From Cordia subcordata (lineage: Eukaryota > Streptophyta > Magnoliopsida > Boraginales > Cordiaceae): 64,000 nt of DNA. The DNA lies in NCBI GenBank assembly GCA_028554755.1, contig JAPTOF010000010.1:2960001-3024000 (forward strand), given 5' to 3'. Every line of letters begins with the position of its first letter. The first letter of the stretch is position 1. Under the pieces are notes generated by a model that did not search any database, was not told where the DNA came from, and saw only the letters and a list, made by a program, of their open reading frames with translations. Below, piece by piece: positions 52,398 through 64,000 of this stretch. The position numbers and the translations under genes are program-made.

Positions 52398-52518
52398 GGA
52401 TTAGGGATAGCTCAAGTGGTTAAGACTGCCTCCCTAAGAGTGATAACCTAAGTTTGAATCCTATAGGAGAACGGGGAGTTGGGTTGGAATGAGGGGTTTG
52501 TGTTGAAAAAAAAAAAAA
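52398..52518 (+). mobile_element. tRNA-derived SINE
   Basis: An A box TAGCTCAAGTGG lies at 52408-52419 and a B-box-like GTTTGAATCC at 52452-52461, followed by a short body and poly-A at 52506-52518. Flanks tatgaattcaaaaagg (from 52384) and tatgaattcagaaggg (from 52522) match at 14 of 16, an aged target duplication. It lies about 360 bp downstream of the KMS1 stop codon, in opposite orientation to that gene. Confidence 0.8.
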
Positions 52519-52878
52519 GGTGTATGAATTCAGAAGGGTGCAAGGCAAATAGTTGACCAGAGTGCTTGTACATCTAGCAAAGTAAACACATCTATCCAGA
52601 AATGACAGATTTTCCAAGTTACAGAACACTGCCAAAGAGAAGGACATTTCCAACTTGATCACAATATCGACTATTTTCCTCTGTTTCTTCTCCAAGACTT
52701 CCCAGAGATGACAGAGCAAAAATGAACCAGCAAATCAATGTTCTTTCTATACAAATTTTGGAAATGGATTTGCTGATGCAGGTAATCGGCATAGCTTTGA
52801 TGGTGACTTGAGAAATCTGGTCACACAAAACATAGCCCTAGGTCTAACCAGGAGAAAAGAAAAAGAAAACAATATTAA

Positions 52879-55800
52879 TCATCTAGATGAATGGTCCAAG
52901 TCATCTACATTACTCGATATAGATAACTTGTTTTTCAAAGCAGCTAACTCCTTTGCATGCTGTTTCTTGAGATATCTTTGAGCAGTTGCATTGACGATCT
53001 GAGCGAAGAAGTTCAGTAGCATGAGCCAGACCACCCCATTCCAAATTGAAGCTAATGAGAAGTCCCATCGTTTCACCTGATAAGAACACAAAAACAAAAT
53101 AAAATCACAAAAACAATCTTGAAAAGTGAAAGTTGAGGATAAATGCAAAATCTTTATTCTTTTCTTGTTTGAAATAGAGATACAATAGAAAGGTTAAATG
53201 CAATAAAAGGTTCAAATGCAGTCACACCATTAAAAAGAGAGCCAGAAAAGAAATGAGAGTACCTTAATATTTGAAGGAACAGGAGGTTTGGTAGCCAGAT
53301 ATTTGTCCTTTACAGAATGAAGCTTGGCAATGAGGTTAGGTAAGACAGAGTCGAGACCAGGAATAAAGCTAAGCACCCATATTAACTCATTTTCCATCCA
53401 GTGTAAGAGTTGATTATTGCATACTGAGATGATAAAGATAGTCTGTAGAAGAATAAAAGAACCAACATCTATTCAGGAAGCACGCACAAGGATCTCAGGA
53501 TGTGATGAGATATGAAACATCAATGACAACAGGCCTAAACAAGCATTTCATCCAAAGCATAGACATAAGAGACTTAGACTGACCTGAATGTGTGTCTTGA
53601 TGATTGCTTTCCCAATCAGTGTTGCACTGAAAAACTCCCAAAAAGGAATTCCAAATTGTCCGCAAATTATGCCAGCAAGATCAAACAGAGGATTTGGCAC
53701 CTAAAATATAATTTAGTGAATGAAGAGGAGTGCTTATCATGATCAGAGGCAACCACATAAAATCTCAAAATGCAATTACAACCACCACCACGGACAACCA
53801 TCCCCCAACCAGCAACACTACCCAGCCACTTTAAGGGGTAAATGCTGTCTTCTAGTCAAAACATGATTTTATATTGCATTTGGCAACCCAAGTTGCGTTA
53901 GTGTTTAGACTATGAAAATGTAATTCTCAGGGAAAAAAGGTTGCCAACCAAGCATCTTTTCTCAAATGAGATTTTCCTCATTTCCATTTTCTCAAAACCT
54001 GTTTGTCCTTATTTCCATTTTCTTAAAACCTTTTTGTTTTTATTAGTGACAGACTGACAGTATCACTCATAAATAAAAGGTAAAGTTCAATAAATTAGTC
54101 CACTTGTTAACTTGCACTTCAAAATCAGTTTTTGGTTATAGTTGCTTTTTCAGAACCCAAATTTCAGTTATAATAGCCAAAACTAAGAAATTAATTATTT
54201 AATATTCCTGGACATTGTGCCTTGAAAAACACTTCTGCACTTTTGCAGTTACATTTTGCAAGCACGAATATGCATTCTGTCTCTCAAGCACTCAACTACT
54301 CTTATAGGTCAATTATAACATTCTTTTCGTCTAGTTACTACTAACAAAAAAAAAACTAGTCCGATGCTACATGCATAATTTATGTAAACATTATAACAAT
54401 TATACATTTTAATAAACTGTTCATTAATTGATCCACAATAAATTTCTGGCTCTCCACTGTCCCCAGTCCTTACACAACCCAATACCTAAAACCCACCATC
54501 CCCACTAACAACAACAACCAAGAAGAAAGAGAGAGAAGGCAAAGCAATTTAGAAGAGGAGAAAAAAATTCAGTCTTCTAATTCTCTTGACAAAAGAAAGG
54601 AATCATAGAAATTCATAAAGAAAGTCATGAAAAGGACAATTCGAGCCTTTAACCTAAAGAAGGAAATATGGCACTATGACATTTTTTTTTGGAAAGTAAT
54701 ATAACACTATGACATAACATATAATAGTAGTTAAAACGTGCAGCTACTGCTTACTAGAGATAAAGGAAAATAGAAAGGTCATAAATTCAAGACTAACCGA
54801 AGCAAGCACTAAAATAGTGCCAAAGTTCATATATTGTGCATGTGAGAGCAACCAGCGTTGAATACCATTTTGGTCAGTTGCTCTACCTCCATTATCATTG
54901 GTTGTAGGAGCATCCAGTTCTCCCACAGCATCCATTGGACTACCTGATATGCTTGCTGCACATACATGTGGAATTCTATAAGCCTTAAGAGCCTTTGTTA
55001 GCACATGTGGTGGGACCCTCAGTATCTAGCAAGAATCTGGCTCATTATTAAAACAACACAAAATAATTGGCAAAGAATCCAAACATATTGAAGCTCTACT
55101 TTCTAAGTTTATCAAGCCGAAGTGATGGATGATGTGCCTGATAGTTTTCGCTCCCAAGAGCCTATATGATATGCTTATAACCCCAAGTTGGATAACATAG
55201 ATCTTTCTCTTGATTTGAGCTCGTTAGTATGTTTATGTGTCACTAGCATACAGAAAATACATTTAACTTTCATGAAATTACGTCATAATACACATCGACC
55301 ACTTACAATTCTGAAAAGAGAGTTGACCTGAAACAAAGATTTTGAGTATCTGAGTAACGTTCATACCTGCCCTTGAGATAAAGTAGGGGGGAAGCTCTCC
55401 AAGTGCAGTTCCTATGCCCCATAATACAGCCTCCAGCTGCACCTGGGGCAATATGCTACTAAGTGGAACCCGGTTACCATGTGAAGATGAAAACAATGAA
55501 CGCCCAAATTCTGAGCAAGATTTGCCAAGCCAGGAAGGAGATCTTTTCAATTGAATTGTATCATAAGGAGCACTTTTGAGGTCAACCCGGCCACACTGCA
55601 TTGCTTTTATAGTGAATAAGGCAATATGAGGGCCCAAATAGAGCACGAAGGTGTGTAAACCTGATCCTGCACGAAGCATGGAACACAACTAAGTCCAGTA
55701 TGCTCTTATCAGGATTCTTTTGTGCATATATAGATAAACTGTTGCCTAAAATAGAAATTTGAGCTTCATTGCTTCATTCTTTTATGAAGATCTGGTTATT

Positions 55801-58297
55801 TGCAAGATAAGTGGAAAAATATATTGTTTACAAGAAGTCAAGCCTCACAAAAAGGAGGGAAGGATTCCTGCAATTTCAAAGATAGTAGGTTGAGGAAACC
55901 CAAGAAATACAGTATACTCAAATTCGCTGTAAACTCATGTAATGTCTGCAGGAGTGGCGTTTTTCAAGGGCATAGAGAAGGTGGATCATTTGAACACTAG
56001 AATTCTCACAACTACCCAGCAACTTTTGATCATATGGGAAGCAATAACAAAGAGCCGTCCTGTACCGTCCCGTAACTGTCTACTGTTAATTTTCACATCT
56101 AAAAAATGCCATACCTTTGAAAATATTGAAGAATTAGAATCACATAACCTAAAAGCAACCTTCTCAAAAGACAAAATTTCGTCGACTGTGCTCATCCATT
56201 AATCAAAATAAAAGACCTATTGTATCCTTTTCTCTAATTGATTTTGCTTACCAAGGCCAATGGAAGATGCAACACCAAGGGCAATCCACCATAGTCCAAA
56301 CTGCACATATTGAAGAACTTCCTCCATATGCTGCAGGGAAAAAGAGAATTATGTTTGGCTGCCCCTAACAGAGAACTGATATTAATGTTCAAAAACTAAG
56401 AATTCACTGTCTTCACACTCAAAATATGATATTATCTAGCAAAGTGGAGGAGCTAAGCATCAACCACCTCACTAAAGACACAACAAAGTGACAGAGTCAT
56501 GATTTTTCAATACCAAGATAATAGAAGAAGGATATCCTAGTAAGCAGGCATAAGAGGTTATGGCATCATTCATTTAGCAACATGGGAACAACTCTCTGTA
56601 CAATACAACAATTGTTCACCAACCAGTAGCAGCCAAGATAATTGATAATAAAAAGTACCTTCTCATGAGGACCGCCAGTGGTCAGAAGTAGTGCACCTGC
56701 TGCCACAATGAGAACACTCAAAAGCATAAAGCAAACTCCATGAGCTAGAAGATATACTACTGATCGCCTAAGATATTGTATAATGGCCAAAATGAAAAGT
56801 TTAGTTGTTCTAAAAGGTTGTGTGGTTAGAGTTAGATTTTTGAGTTCTTGCTGATGCTTTGCACGCAGTCCTGCAAAAGGAAGGTTGTCATATTACAATG
56901 GTAACTTTAGGAAAGGAAAACATGAAACACAAAGATGACAGACAAGCAGCAGGAGCTCCAATAAAAAGCCCAACATGACATATTTGTTGAATCTGAACTT
57001 GGGAAGCAGAAGAAGAAGCTAAACTGAAAATTTAAAACTCAGCAATCTACCAGTAACTCCAAATACTTAAAATGAATGCACTTTCTTCTTCCCTTGTTTT
57101 TTAGTCTATCTAGCAAAGAGGACATAAACAATTACCTGACAGCTTGCTTACAGACACAAAGACACAGTAAAATGAAAGAAAAAAGTAAGATCATCGTACA
57201 TCGCTGCAAAAGATGGGCTTTCAGAAGGTTCACCATCAGTAGAACCAAAATGAGAAAATTTGTCAGTTTAACATTGCAATCCCTATGCTCGAGTGAAAAT
57301 TGAGGTTTGACACTACCAAGTTCTGAATTTTGAATAATCAACATCTCCAAAATTACCAGGACTAGCATCATATTTCTAATACTCACCAGTAAACTAAGAC
57401 CTCACAACGCATGCTCAGAAACCATTCTTCACTCACCACAAAAAACAACTATGTCTTTCGTTCAACATATTCTATCTTCCATCTCATGGACCAAGTCAAA
57501 CAAACCAGCTATTCTCCACATAACTAGCTCCCACAGCTTTTAGCATGAAAACATGTAGCCATGTACATCACAGGCTTCCGTAGCTTTGGAGTTTTATAAT
57601 TGCCATGCAAACAAATTTGTCACTTATTAACCTCCACATATGAAAGAATTCAATATTTACAAAACAAATCAGTATAGCAATCAGAGTATGAACACTGAAG
57701 AGCCTATTAAGCGTGTCTATATATGTGAATCCACAGAGATGCTGCAACGGGTTGCCCGTTAAGGCCAATGCCAATCTATTTTGCATAACAAACACCACAT
57801 AAAGCCATCACAAAAACCGAAACTAGATACATTTTATCCCAACCTATTTAGGTTCCACATACACATAAAAATTCATTGAATTATGACCCAGTTTGCTATT
57901 CAGGCTATATACACACAAAAAAAAAATTCAATCAATTATTATCCTTCTCGTTATTCAAGCTCTATAGACATAAAAATTCAATCAATTATGACCCTCTTGA
58001 AAAGAATCACCATTAACCACTCTCTAACAAATCGCTCGTGCTTATTTGTGCCTATCACAATTTCAATCCATAACATCCATAAATTATTTGCTTTCATGAT
58101 TTTTGAGGCTTTCTAGATAAATAGATCACATCCAACATGTAGATTAACATACCAGATCAAAAAATTAAATCTTTTTTTTTTAATTTTCAAGAACCAATTA
58201 CTAAAATATAAAAGTTTAAGGAAAAATCCAAAAACTTGCCTGAGATTGATGCGTCTCTATGCTGAGAAACTTCGTTCGAAGCCGCCTGAGGCCCCAT
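52879..58297 (-). CDS. KMS1: VMP1/KMS1-type ER membrane protein (SNARE-associated Golgi family)
   Basis: Multi-spanning ER/early secretory membrane protein. Arabidopsis KMS1 and KMS2 maintain ER-Golgi trafficking, and animal VMP1 acts in autophagy and lipid scrambling. Exons: 58240-58297, 56659-56870, 56252-56330, 55367-55666, 54798-54955, 53584-53700, 53263-53442 and 52879-53076; 1302 nt gives 433 aa. The N terminus [20 protein letters not shown] is followed by KLTLTTQP-like [14 protein letters not shown], a hydrophobic pair near residues 44-85, then the VTT-type core with [52 protein letters not shown] and [11 protein letters not shown]. The C-terminal helix is [15 protein letters not shown]. 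Intron 1 has a GC donor (CAG|GCAAGT); the rest are GT-AG. Choosing KMS1 over KMS2 is not possible from this window alone. Confidence 0.93.
58235..58241 (-). promoter_or_regulatory. Non-canonical GC splice donor, KMS1 intron 1
   Basis: The minus strand reads TCAG|GCAAGT after codon 19. Joining to the acceptor at 56871 (TGCAG|GACTGCG) yields ISGLRAKH, the conserved family sequence. No GT donor nearby keeps this frame. GC-AG introns have just this strong AG|GCAAGT context. Confidence 0.8.
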
Positions 58298-58389
58298 ATT
58301 TCTTTTTCACTTTATATTTTTTACGCTCCTTCACATATCACGCATCTGTCTGTATATATTTACGTATAATATATAGCTATCTTTCTCTC

Positions 58390-58394
<5 letters not shown>

Positions 58395-58421
<27 letters not shown>
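58395..58421. repeat. (AT)n tract upstream of KMS1
   Basis: About 27 bp of AT alternation, roughly 100 bp upstream of the KMS1 ATG and perhaps in its promoter or leader. A G-run at about 58624-58637 follows further upstream. Confidence 0.7.
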
Positions 58422-58426
<5 letters not shown>

Positions 58427-58439
58427 AAGAAGAAAAATT

Positions 58440-59282
58440 AGAGAGTGTTGGATTTTGATCTATGAATATGAATATGGGGAGATCTATAAAGGTTAGGTGA
58501 AGCGAACAACACGAAATGGGTGGTTTTTCGTGAGTAGAATGAGATTCACTGTCTTTTCTTTATTTTTCTTTTTTCCTCTTTTTTTGCTTTTTTTCTTTTC
58601 TTTTTCTTTTTTTGGGTTTTTTTGGGGGGGGGGGGGGTTTGAGTGCGCGTTTTTCAGAACTGATTTTAGTGTTGAAGCTATATATTATTGTTGTTTCTAT
58701 GTTTCTCTTTTTCGATTTTTACGCATCTACTTAAATCCCGTTATGTTATGTAATTTAACTGTGAATGTCATTTGTTCTTAACATTATTGTAATTCGGGTA
58801 TTCTTTGATAATATGTTGTGTGTATTTACGTCAAAAATCTCTATTTCATTGTTTTTTTTTGGTTAATAATAAAACCTATTTGGGTGTTTTTAAACAATTA
58901 TACAACATTCTCACCTTGGATTTGCGTTAATGGTTAAAACATTTAATGTTTTACTCCCAATGTATTACTGAGCTTGGAATCTACAAACATTGAGATATTA
59001 ATCTTTTGCCTCTGACTGTGTGTCCTTAATAACGTTATTGTCAATTTGACCTTTTCTACTCATTCTATCTCACTATCAATTGCTAATGTAATGTAGTTTG
59101 GTAACCTTCTTGACTTTTTCTGAGATAATACTACAAGATTTCCACCTTAGATTCACATTTATGGTTGAAACATTAAAATGTGTTGCTCTCAATCTCTTAC
59201 GGAGCTTTTTTCTTTTTTTTTTTTTGGGTCAAAATCTATTACTGAGATTTGAATATAGAAAACTGTGATTTTAATGTTTGTC

Positions 59283-59316
<34 letters not shown>

Positions 59317-62300
59317 TGGTTAAGAAAGGACAATAAACTCTAAAACACTTTTTTGCAGATGTGGCTGAGGGCGTACAAAGAAAGGAGCTGCTTGGACTGT
59401 AGCTGAAGTGCGAATGAATAACCTCTCCCTCTCCATTTTATAAAGATTTTGCCACTTGGCGTACTTGTAAAGGACTTCTTGTGCCTCTAGTTGAGGCAAC
59501 CCTTTAGCGTTCGTTTGTATTGACTTCTTTTAAAATATTTGTTTTAATAATTTTTAAAAAGAGTATTTTTTGATAAATTAAAAAATTAAATCAAATACCT
59601 ATTGTTAAAAAAAAAATGCTTTTCTCTGCAAAAAGCTCATCCAAACAGGTCCTTAATGCAGATGTTGTCAGGTCTGCATTCTATAACATTCGTAATATTA
59701 TGAGTAAAACTTTTTTAAAAAGTAAAATTTGATAATTATAAATTATATATATTATTTTGTTATAATTATTTTGACAAAACGAATCTTTAAATTTCATTCA
59801 TAGTATCATGATATAACCGCATCTATTCTCTGTAACATTGGACCTTCGGTCAGAATAAAATATAGAATATTACAAGTATAAACTTCCCAAAAAAAAAAAA
59901 GTATTCTGACGAATAATTCGCATATCAGATAGCATCTTCAGCTGAATAAGGAGAGTTTTCTAGATGAGTAACATTTTTCAGACTTCTATCTTGATGAAGG
60001 ATTTAGAGTGTCAAAGTAGTTGAAGTGGTCATACTTTTATGCCATCAATAGATGATCATTATCTAAGTCAAGAATTTTAACTCATTTAATGCATGTTTTG
60101 TTTTGTTTTGTTTTGTTTTTTTTTTGGTCAAAACTAATCTAATACATGACATCCCATGAAGATGTCACACCCTTATTTTCAAACAGGTTGCTACAAGTCA
60201 GATTTCAAGCAAATAATAGTGATGTGGGTATCTTTAGACCAAACTTAAATTTGGAATACTGGTTTTTTAGAATTTTATACATACTCTATGCCACTTTCAT
60301 TTTAAATATTACGTATTATTTCCTATAAGAACTTAATTTATACCAACACATAACAGCCTTGAGCAAAAGAGGATCTTTTGTTAGCAGCACACCAGTGTCT
60401 AAGATTTACGATTTTCTTATGTTCTTACAAGTTTTTGCTCAATCACAACTTTAGAGTTTTCTTGACCAAGAACAAGATTCTTTTACCTGATAATTTCACC
60501 CTTATCAAATGCCAATATCGTTTTTAGCAGCTTAGATTTACTCTTGCGGCATTGTTTCATTCATCTTGCATAATATTACGATGGAACTCAAATTTGCACT
60601 AACAAAAAGACAAAAAAGAAAAGAAAAAGAAAATTTCTGCACTAAAAAAAAAAGAAAAAGAAAAAGAAAATTCCTGCACTAAAAAAAAAAAAGAAAAAGA
60701 AAATTCCTGCACTAACATTACAATTGAACTAATAAGTGAAATGTCCTACAAAGGATCATGCATTAAATGACCCCAAAAAAAAAAATACAAAGGATCATGC
60801 ATTAGCCCATTACAAGTAGCATTTAGTTAACTAATCAATCCGTTAAGTAATGGCCCATGACAGGCCTCATGAAGCCCAATAACAATACAAAGTAATGACA
60901 AATGCGGCCCAATGACGTATTCATTAATTTACTTTTTCACAATGATATCGACAAGAAAGCTTAACATATTTGCATAAATAAACTTTGCTGGAACTGAAAT
61001 TGAGAATATCCTCATATGGCATATAGAATTGCTCATCTTACATTTCCGCATTTTTCGTAAAAAGTATTGAAAGCAAAGCATTAGCATTGTAGTTTCAAAT
61101 ATATAGTTTTCTCTTTATGCTCTCTCGAACGTTATTTATCTCGCATACTTAGGTCTTATAAACCTCATTCTAAGGAAGGCAAAAAGAAGAATAACAATAG
61201 GTAGGGTTCAAATCGGGTTCGACATACATTCAACCTGTTTACAAACCAATTTAAGAAATGGAGATTTTGATATGATTTCATAATAGACAATTAAAAGAAA
61301 TTCAATATTAATTGATTAAAAAAAAAAAAAAGCTACTTCAGTAGTTATATCTTGATATACATATGCAAATAATGGCTGGGCTTACAACCCAAGTCTTATT
61401 ACTAATTGTTGACCAGTTGTTTACCTTGATATATAGCTTATGTTTACTTCTCTGTCCTATTCATTCTTAATCTAATCTTAAAATTTTATCCACTTCCTAA
61501 TGCTTTACCTTGTCAGTTGGCCCAAGTGCCAAAAATTGGTCTAGTTATGAACAAAAATTGCAATTGTGTTGCTTAGTTAGGATTTTTATTCATTTTTTCT
61601 TGTCTTAAAATTATAATATTGCTAGTATTTTATCCGTAGGATGCACGGGTGTAATGTAAAATGTATAATCTGAACCATTGCACTAAAAGGTGCATGAACC
61701 ATCAATTTCACAAGAAGGTGTTAATAAGTAGGGAAAAAGTTACATTATGGAAAATACTACTTTAAAAATTTTATTAGCTAATTGATATAATAATAATAAT
61801 GAATCAGAATAACTAAACCTTTATCCAAATTCACAAAAAAAAAAAGGAAATATAAAACTAAAATCAAAACCAAGAGAAGAACTTTTACAGTTGGTAACCA
61901 AGTGGAAAACATTCCAATATGACCTCACATATTGGGATATTGATGATAACAAAAAAAAAAAAGAAGAATCTACATAGAAGAATATATTGCTGACTACCTA
62001 TTTACAACCGACAGTCTTACCTACTTCGTGACAATAATAATTAAAAATAGTTGCCTCTCAGCCTTGGGATTGGATATGACAAAAGAAGGATTATATTATA
62101 TTTATAATAACAATAACACAAAAGAATATATTAAAAAAAACTAATATTTCCACTACTTTTAATATTTCCACCACTTGTTGGGAGCCACCAACTTGTGATA
62201 ATAAATTAATAATTATTGATCCAACACAAATCTGATCTTGTTTTGATTCATGTTTTTGTGTACGAAGAAATATCTCACTTTGCGAACACTGATTCGTTGG

Positions 62301-62380
62301 TTGATAAAGTTTACACGTATTGTGAAAGAAACTAAAATATTAATTAAAATTGGAGGAGGAAAAAGTCTCCGCTGACTTTA
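58440..62380. other. Intergenic AT-rich DNA, no gene seen
   Basis: No supportable gene was found. There is a (TTA)n tract at about 59287-59316, a triplicated AAAGAAAAAGAAAATTCCTGCACTAA-like unit at about 60625-60715 and scattered poly-A or poly-T runs. A possible MITE lies at 59503-59653 with ends CGTTCGTTTGTATTG and CATCCAAACAGGTCC. Confidence 0.45.
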
Positions 62381-62381
62381 C

Positions 62382-62498
62382 AGGTTGTTTGAAAGTGCTT
62401 ATTTTGGTACTTATTAGTAGTTACAGTAAAAAGTATGTGAGTGATACTTTATATTATAACTATTGATAAGCATCAAAATAAATACTCGCAAACAAGTT
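62382..62498. mobile_element. Short foldback MITE abutting the copia LTR
   Basis: The left end GGTTGTTTGAAAGTGCTTAT pairs with the right end, whose complement reads AACTTGTTTGCGAGTATTTA. The inner arms contain TTTTGGTACTTATTAG and GATAAGCATCAAAA. Its right terminus touches the first base of the LTR. Confidence 0.45.
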
Positions 62499-63384
62499 GT
62501 TGAATGTGGCTCGTATTCTTGGACAACAAGAATAGCAAATTTCCTTATTAGTATATTACCTTATTCGCTTGTTACCTTTTATAACACATAATTAATTAGT
62601 TGCCTTTTCTGCTTAATAGGTTTAAGAAACCTTTACACTATAAATATGTGGCAATACTCATTATGTTATGTATGAGAGAGAAACCAAAGTGAGAGCCTTG
62701 TAGCATTCGTGATCAATAATAGAATTATTCTCTACTGCCCGTGGACTTAGGCTTTAAAGCCGAATCACGTAATTCTTGTGTTCGTTATTTCTTCTCGTAT
62801 TCTTCGTCTTTGCATGTTTTTCCCCAACAAACTGGTATCAGAGCTTAGGTTTTAATTCGCTGCTTGAGGGAAAAAGGAAAAATCAAAACTCACTGTGAAA
62901 CCAAAATTTCTTAAAACCAAAAGGTGCCTAAACAAACAAAGGTCTTTGTTCGGCGAGGAGTGCTCCGGTGCTGTCTATGTTGAGCGTTGGTGGCTGGAGT
63001 GGAAGCTTGCGTCGGCGGGTCGTGGTTCGTGTTTGGATTTGAAGAACAAGCGAAGAAGATAGAGTTCGCGTGCTTTTGAAATTGGTTTTGAGTATTTAGG
63101 TATTTTTTTTTGGAAATTGGTTCAAGTTTGTAAAGCAGGTTTAGGGTTTGTAGGCTTTGGGTCTTTGGGTTTATTTGGATTGGGGCCTGGGTAGTGGCCT
63201 TGTCTAATTTTGGCTAGGTCTTGGGTCTTGGGTTAATTAATTTTTTGTTGGGCTTGGGTTCTAGGCCAGAAAAATAATAATTTTTTTTTTTTGGGTTTGG
63301 GCTTAGTTTAGGTTAAAAGAATAAAAAAAGAAATTTTTATTTGGGATTAGATTTAGTCCTGAAACAAAAAAAAAAAGAGACCAG

Positions 63385-63602
63385 TTGACTTGTTTGACCG
63401 TGTTGACCGGGGTTGACTTTGACTGTTGACCATTAACCGAGGGTTGACCGCATTTGACCAGAGCTTTACCCCACGCTTTTCGACGTTTTGAGTCCGTTTT
63501 TGGGCTCTGTTTTTCCAGATTCTGCTCTGAAGTACGTGTTTAAGGACGGTGTTGACTTTGACTAACAGGTTTGACTTTGACCGGTGTTGACCAAAGTTGA
63601 CC
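63385..63602 (+). promoter_or_regulatory. Array of 14 W-box cores in the copia leader
   Basis: TTGACC or TTGACT starts at 63385, 63394, 63403, 63413, 63419, 63426, 63444, 63454, 63552, 63558, 63571, 63577, 63587 and 63597, all on the plus strand. TTGAC[CT] is the binding site of WRKY transcription factors. Spacings are mostly 6-10 bp. The array lies in transcribed leader, between primer site and gag. Confidence 0.7.
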
Positions 63603-63697
63603 AGAGGTGTTCCTAAGGTTTCTCGACGTGCTGAATCCTTTTTTACAATCCATTGAGCCAAATTCCATCCCGAAGTGTGAGTTTTGTGCAAACGAAG

Positions 63698-64000
63698 ATG
63701 TCTTCCACAGGTGGAAAGTTTGAAATCGAGAAGTTTGACGGGAGAATGAGTTTCAGTCTTTGGAGGATCAGATTCAAGGCATTTATGACAATGCAAAGAC
63801 TTTGGAAAGTCATTGAAGAAGTGATCCCGAAAAAGACGGAACCAGCAGTGAGAGAAGAACTCGAAGCGAAAGCCTTCAGTGTAATACATATGTCCGTGAC
63901 AAATGAAGTATTGCTGGAGATTGCTGAGAAGACGGCAATGATTGAGGCTTGGAATACTTTGGTGGAATTGTATGCATCTAAATCTCTCACCAATCGCCTC
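63698..64000 (+). CDS. gag: Copia gag polyprotein, partial at window end
   Basis: Open from ATG 63698 through the last base, 101 codons with no stop. The product starts MSSTGGKFEIEKFDG, then FSLWRIRFKAFM and VIHMSVTNEVL, and ends near AWNTLVELYASKSLTNRL. This order (KFDGxNFxxW, then SxxxxVLxxI, WxxLxxxYxSKSLTNRL) is typical of the gag region of plant Ty1/copia elements such as Tnt1, where it forms the particle capsid. The start has a fair context (AAGATGTC). Intactness of the full polyprotein is unknown. Confidence 0.88.
   Translation, partial: MSSTGGKFEIEKFDGRMSFSLWRIRFKAFMTMQRLWKVIEEVIPKKTEPAVREELEAKAFSVIHMSVTNEVLLEIAEKTAMIEAWNTLVELYASKSLTNRL

Larger units (their letters stand above)
62498..64000 (+). 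mobile_element. Ty1/copia LTR retrotransposon, 5' part
   Basis: The 5' LTR, 62498-62829 (332 bp), starts TGTTG and ends CAACA, and contains a TATAAATA box at 62639-62646. The primer binding site TGGTATCAGAGC, complementary to initiator tRNA-Met, is at 62833-62844. A long untranslated leader (62845-63697) precedes gag. The element leaves the window, so completeness and age cannot be judged. Confidence 0.93.

Noticed and set aside
52408..52461. Candidate tRNA gene
   Set aside because: A and B boxes are present, but the acceptor stem is missing and a poly-A tail with target duplication follows, so it is a SINE.
63353..63993. Minus-strand open frames of 178 and 116 codons
   Set aside because: Antisense to the copia leader and gag; the plus strand gives a recognisable gag protein.

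Overview
This window is nuclear DNA of a flowering plant, most likely a eudicot. Genes have many GT-AG introns, intergenic DNA is very AT-rich, and transposon debris of plant type fills the spaces. I cannot name the species. Exon boundaries below were worked out by hand from splice sites, reading frame and known protein families; each of the five gene models closes in frame.

Genes, left to right: (1) 113-1964, minus strand, 40S ribosomal protein S18, 4 exons, 152 aa. (2) 4551-8708, minus, a plasma-membrane hexose/H+ symporter most like STP13, 5 exons, 546 aa. (3) 28063-34555, plus, a TIME FOR COFFEE (TIC) clock regulator, 13 exons, 1683 aa. (4) 45200-48435, minus, a cytosolic Hsc70 ending in EEVD, 2 exons, 649 aa, with a heat-shock element upstream of its TATA box. 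(5) 52879-58297, minus, a VMP1/KMS1-type ER membrane protein, 8 exons, 433 aa, whose first intron uses a GC donor. A sixth coding region, the gag of a Ty1/copia retrotransposon, enters at 63698 and runs off the right edge.

The genes look like unrelated housekeeping or signalling loci with no shared pathway. Between them lie mobile elements with clear boundaries. These are two related ~830 bp elements with ~9 bp target duplications (2656-3499 and 19726-20545), a hAT-like element (23547-24438), a SINE with a perfect 16 bp duplication (39584-39770) and a SINE-derived tandem array (43565-44207). Further right are a Mutator-like element with ~125 bp inverted ends and a perfect 10 bp duplication just upstream of the Hsc70 promoter (48748-50405), another SINE (about 52398-52518), and the copia element (62498 to the window end). 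Several small foldback MITEs share a GGCCTGTTTGGATTGG-like terminus.

The most unusual signals are 14 same-strand W-box cores (TTGACC/T) in 218 bp of the copia leader, four NAGNAG splice acceptors in the TIC gene, the transposon abutting the Hsc70 heat-shock promoter, and the tandemly amplified SINE tail. I saw no clearly new multi-gene system.
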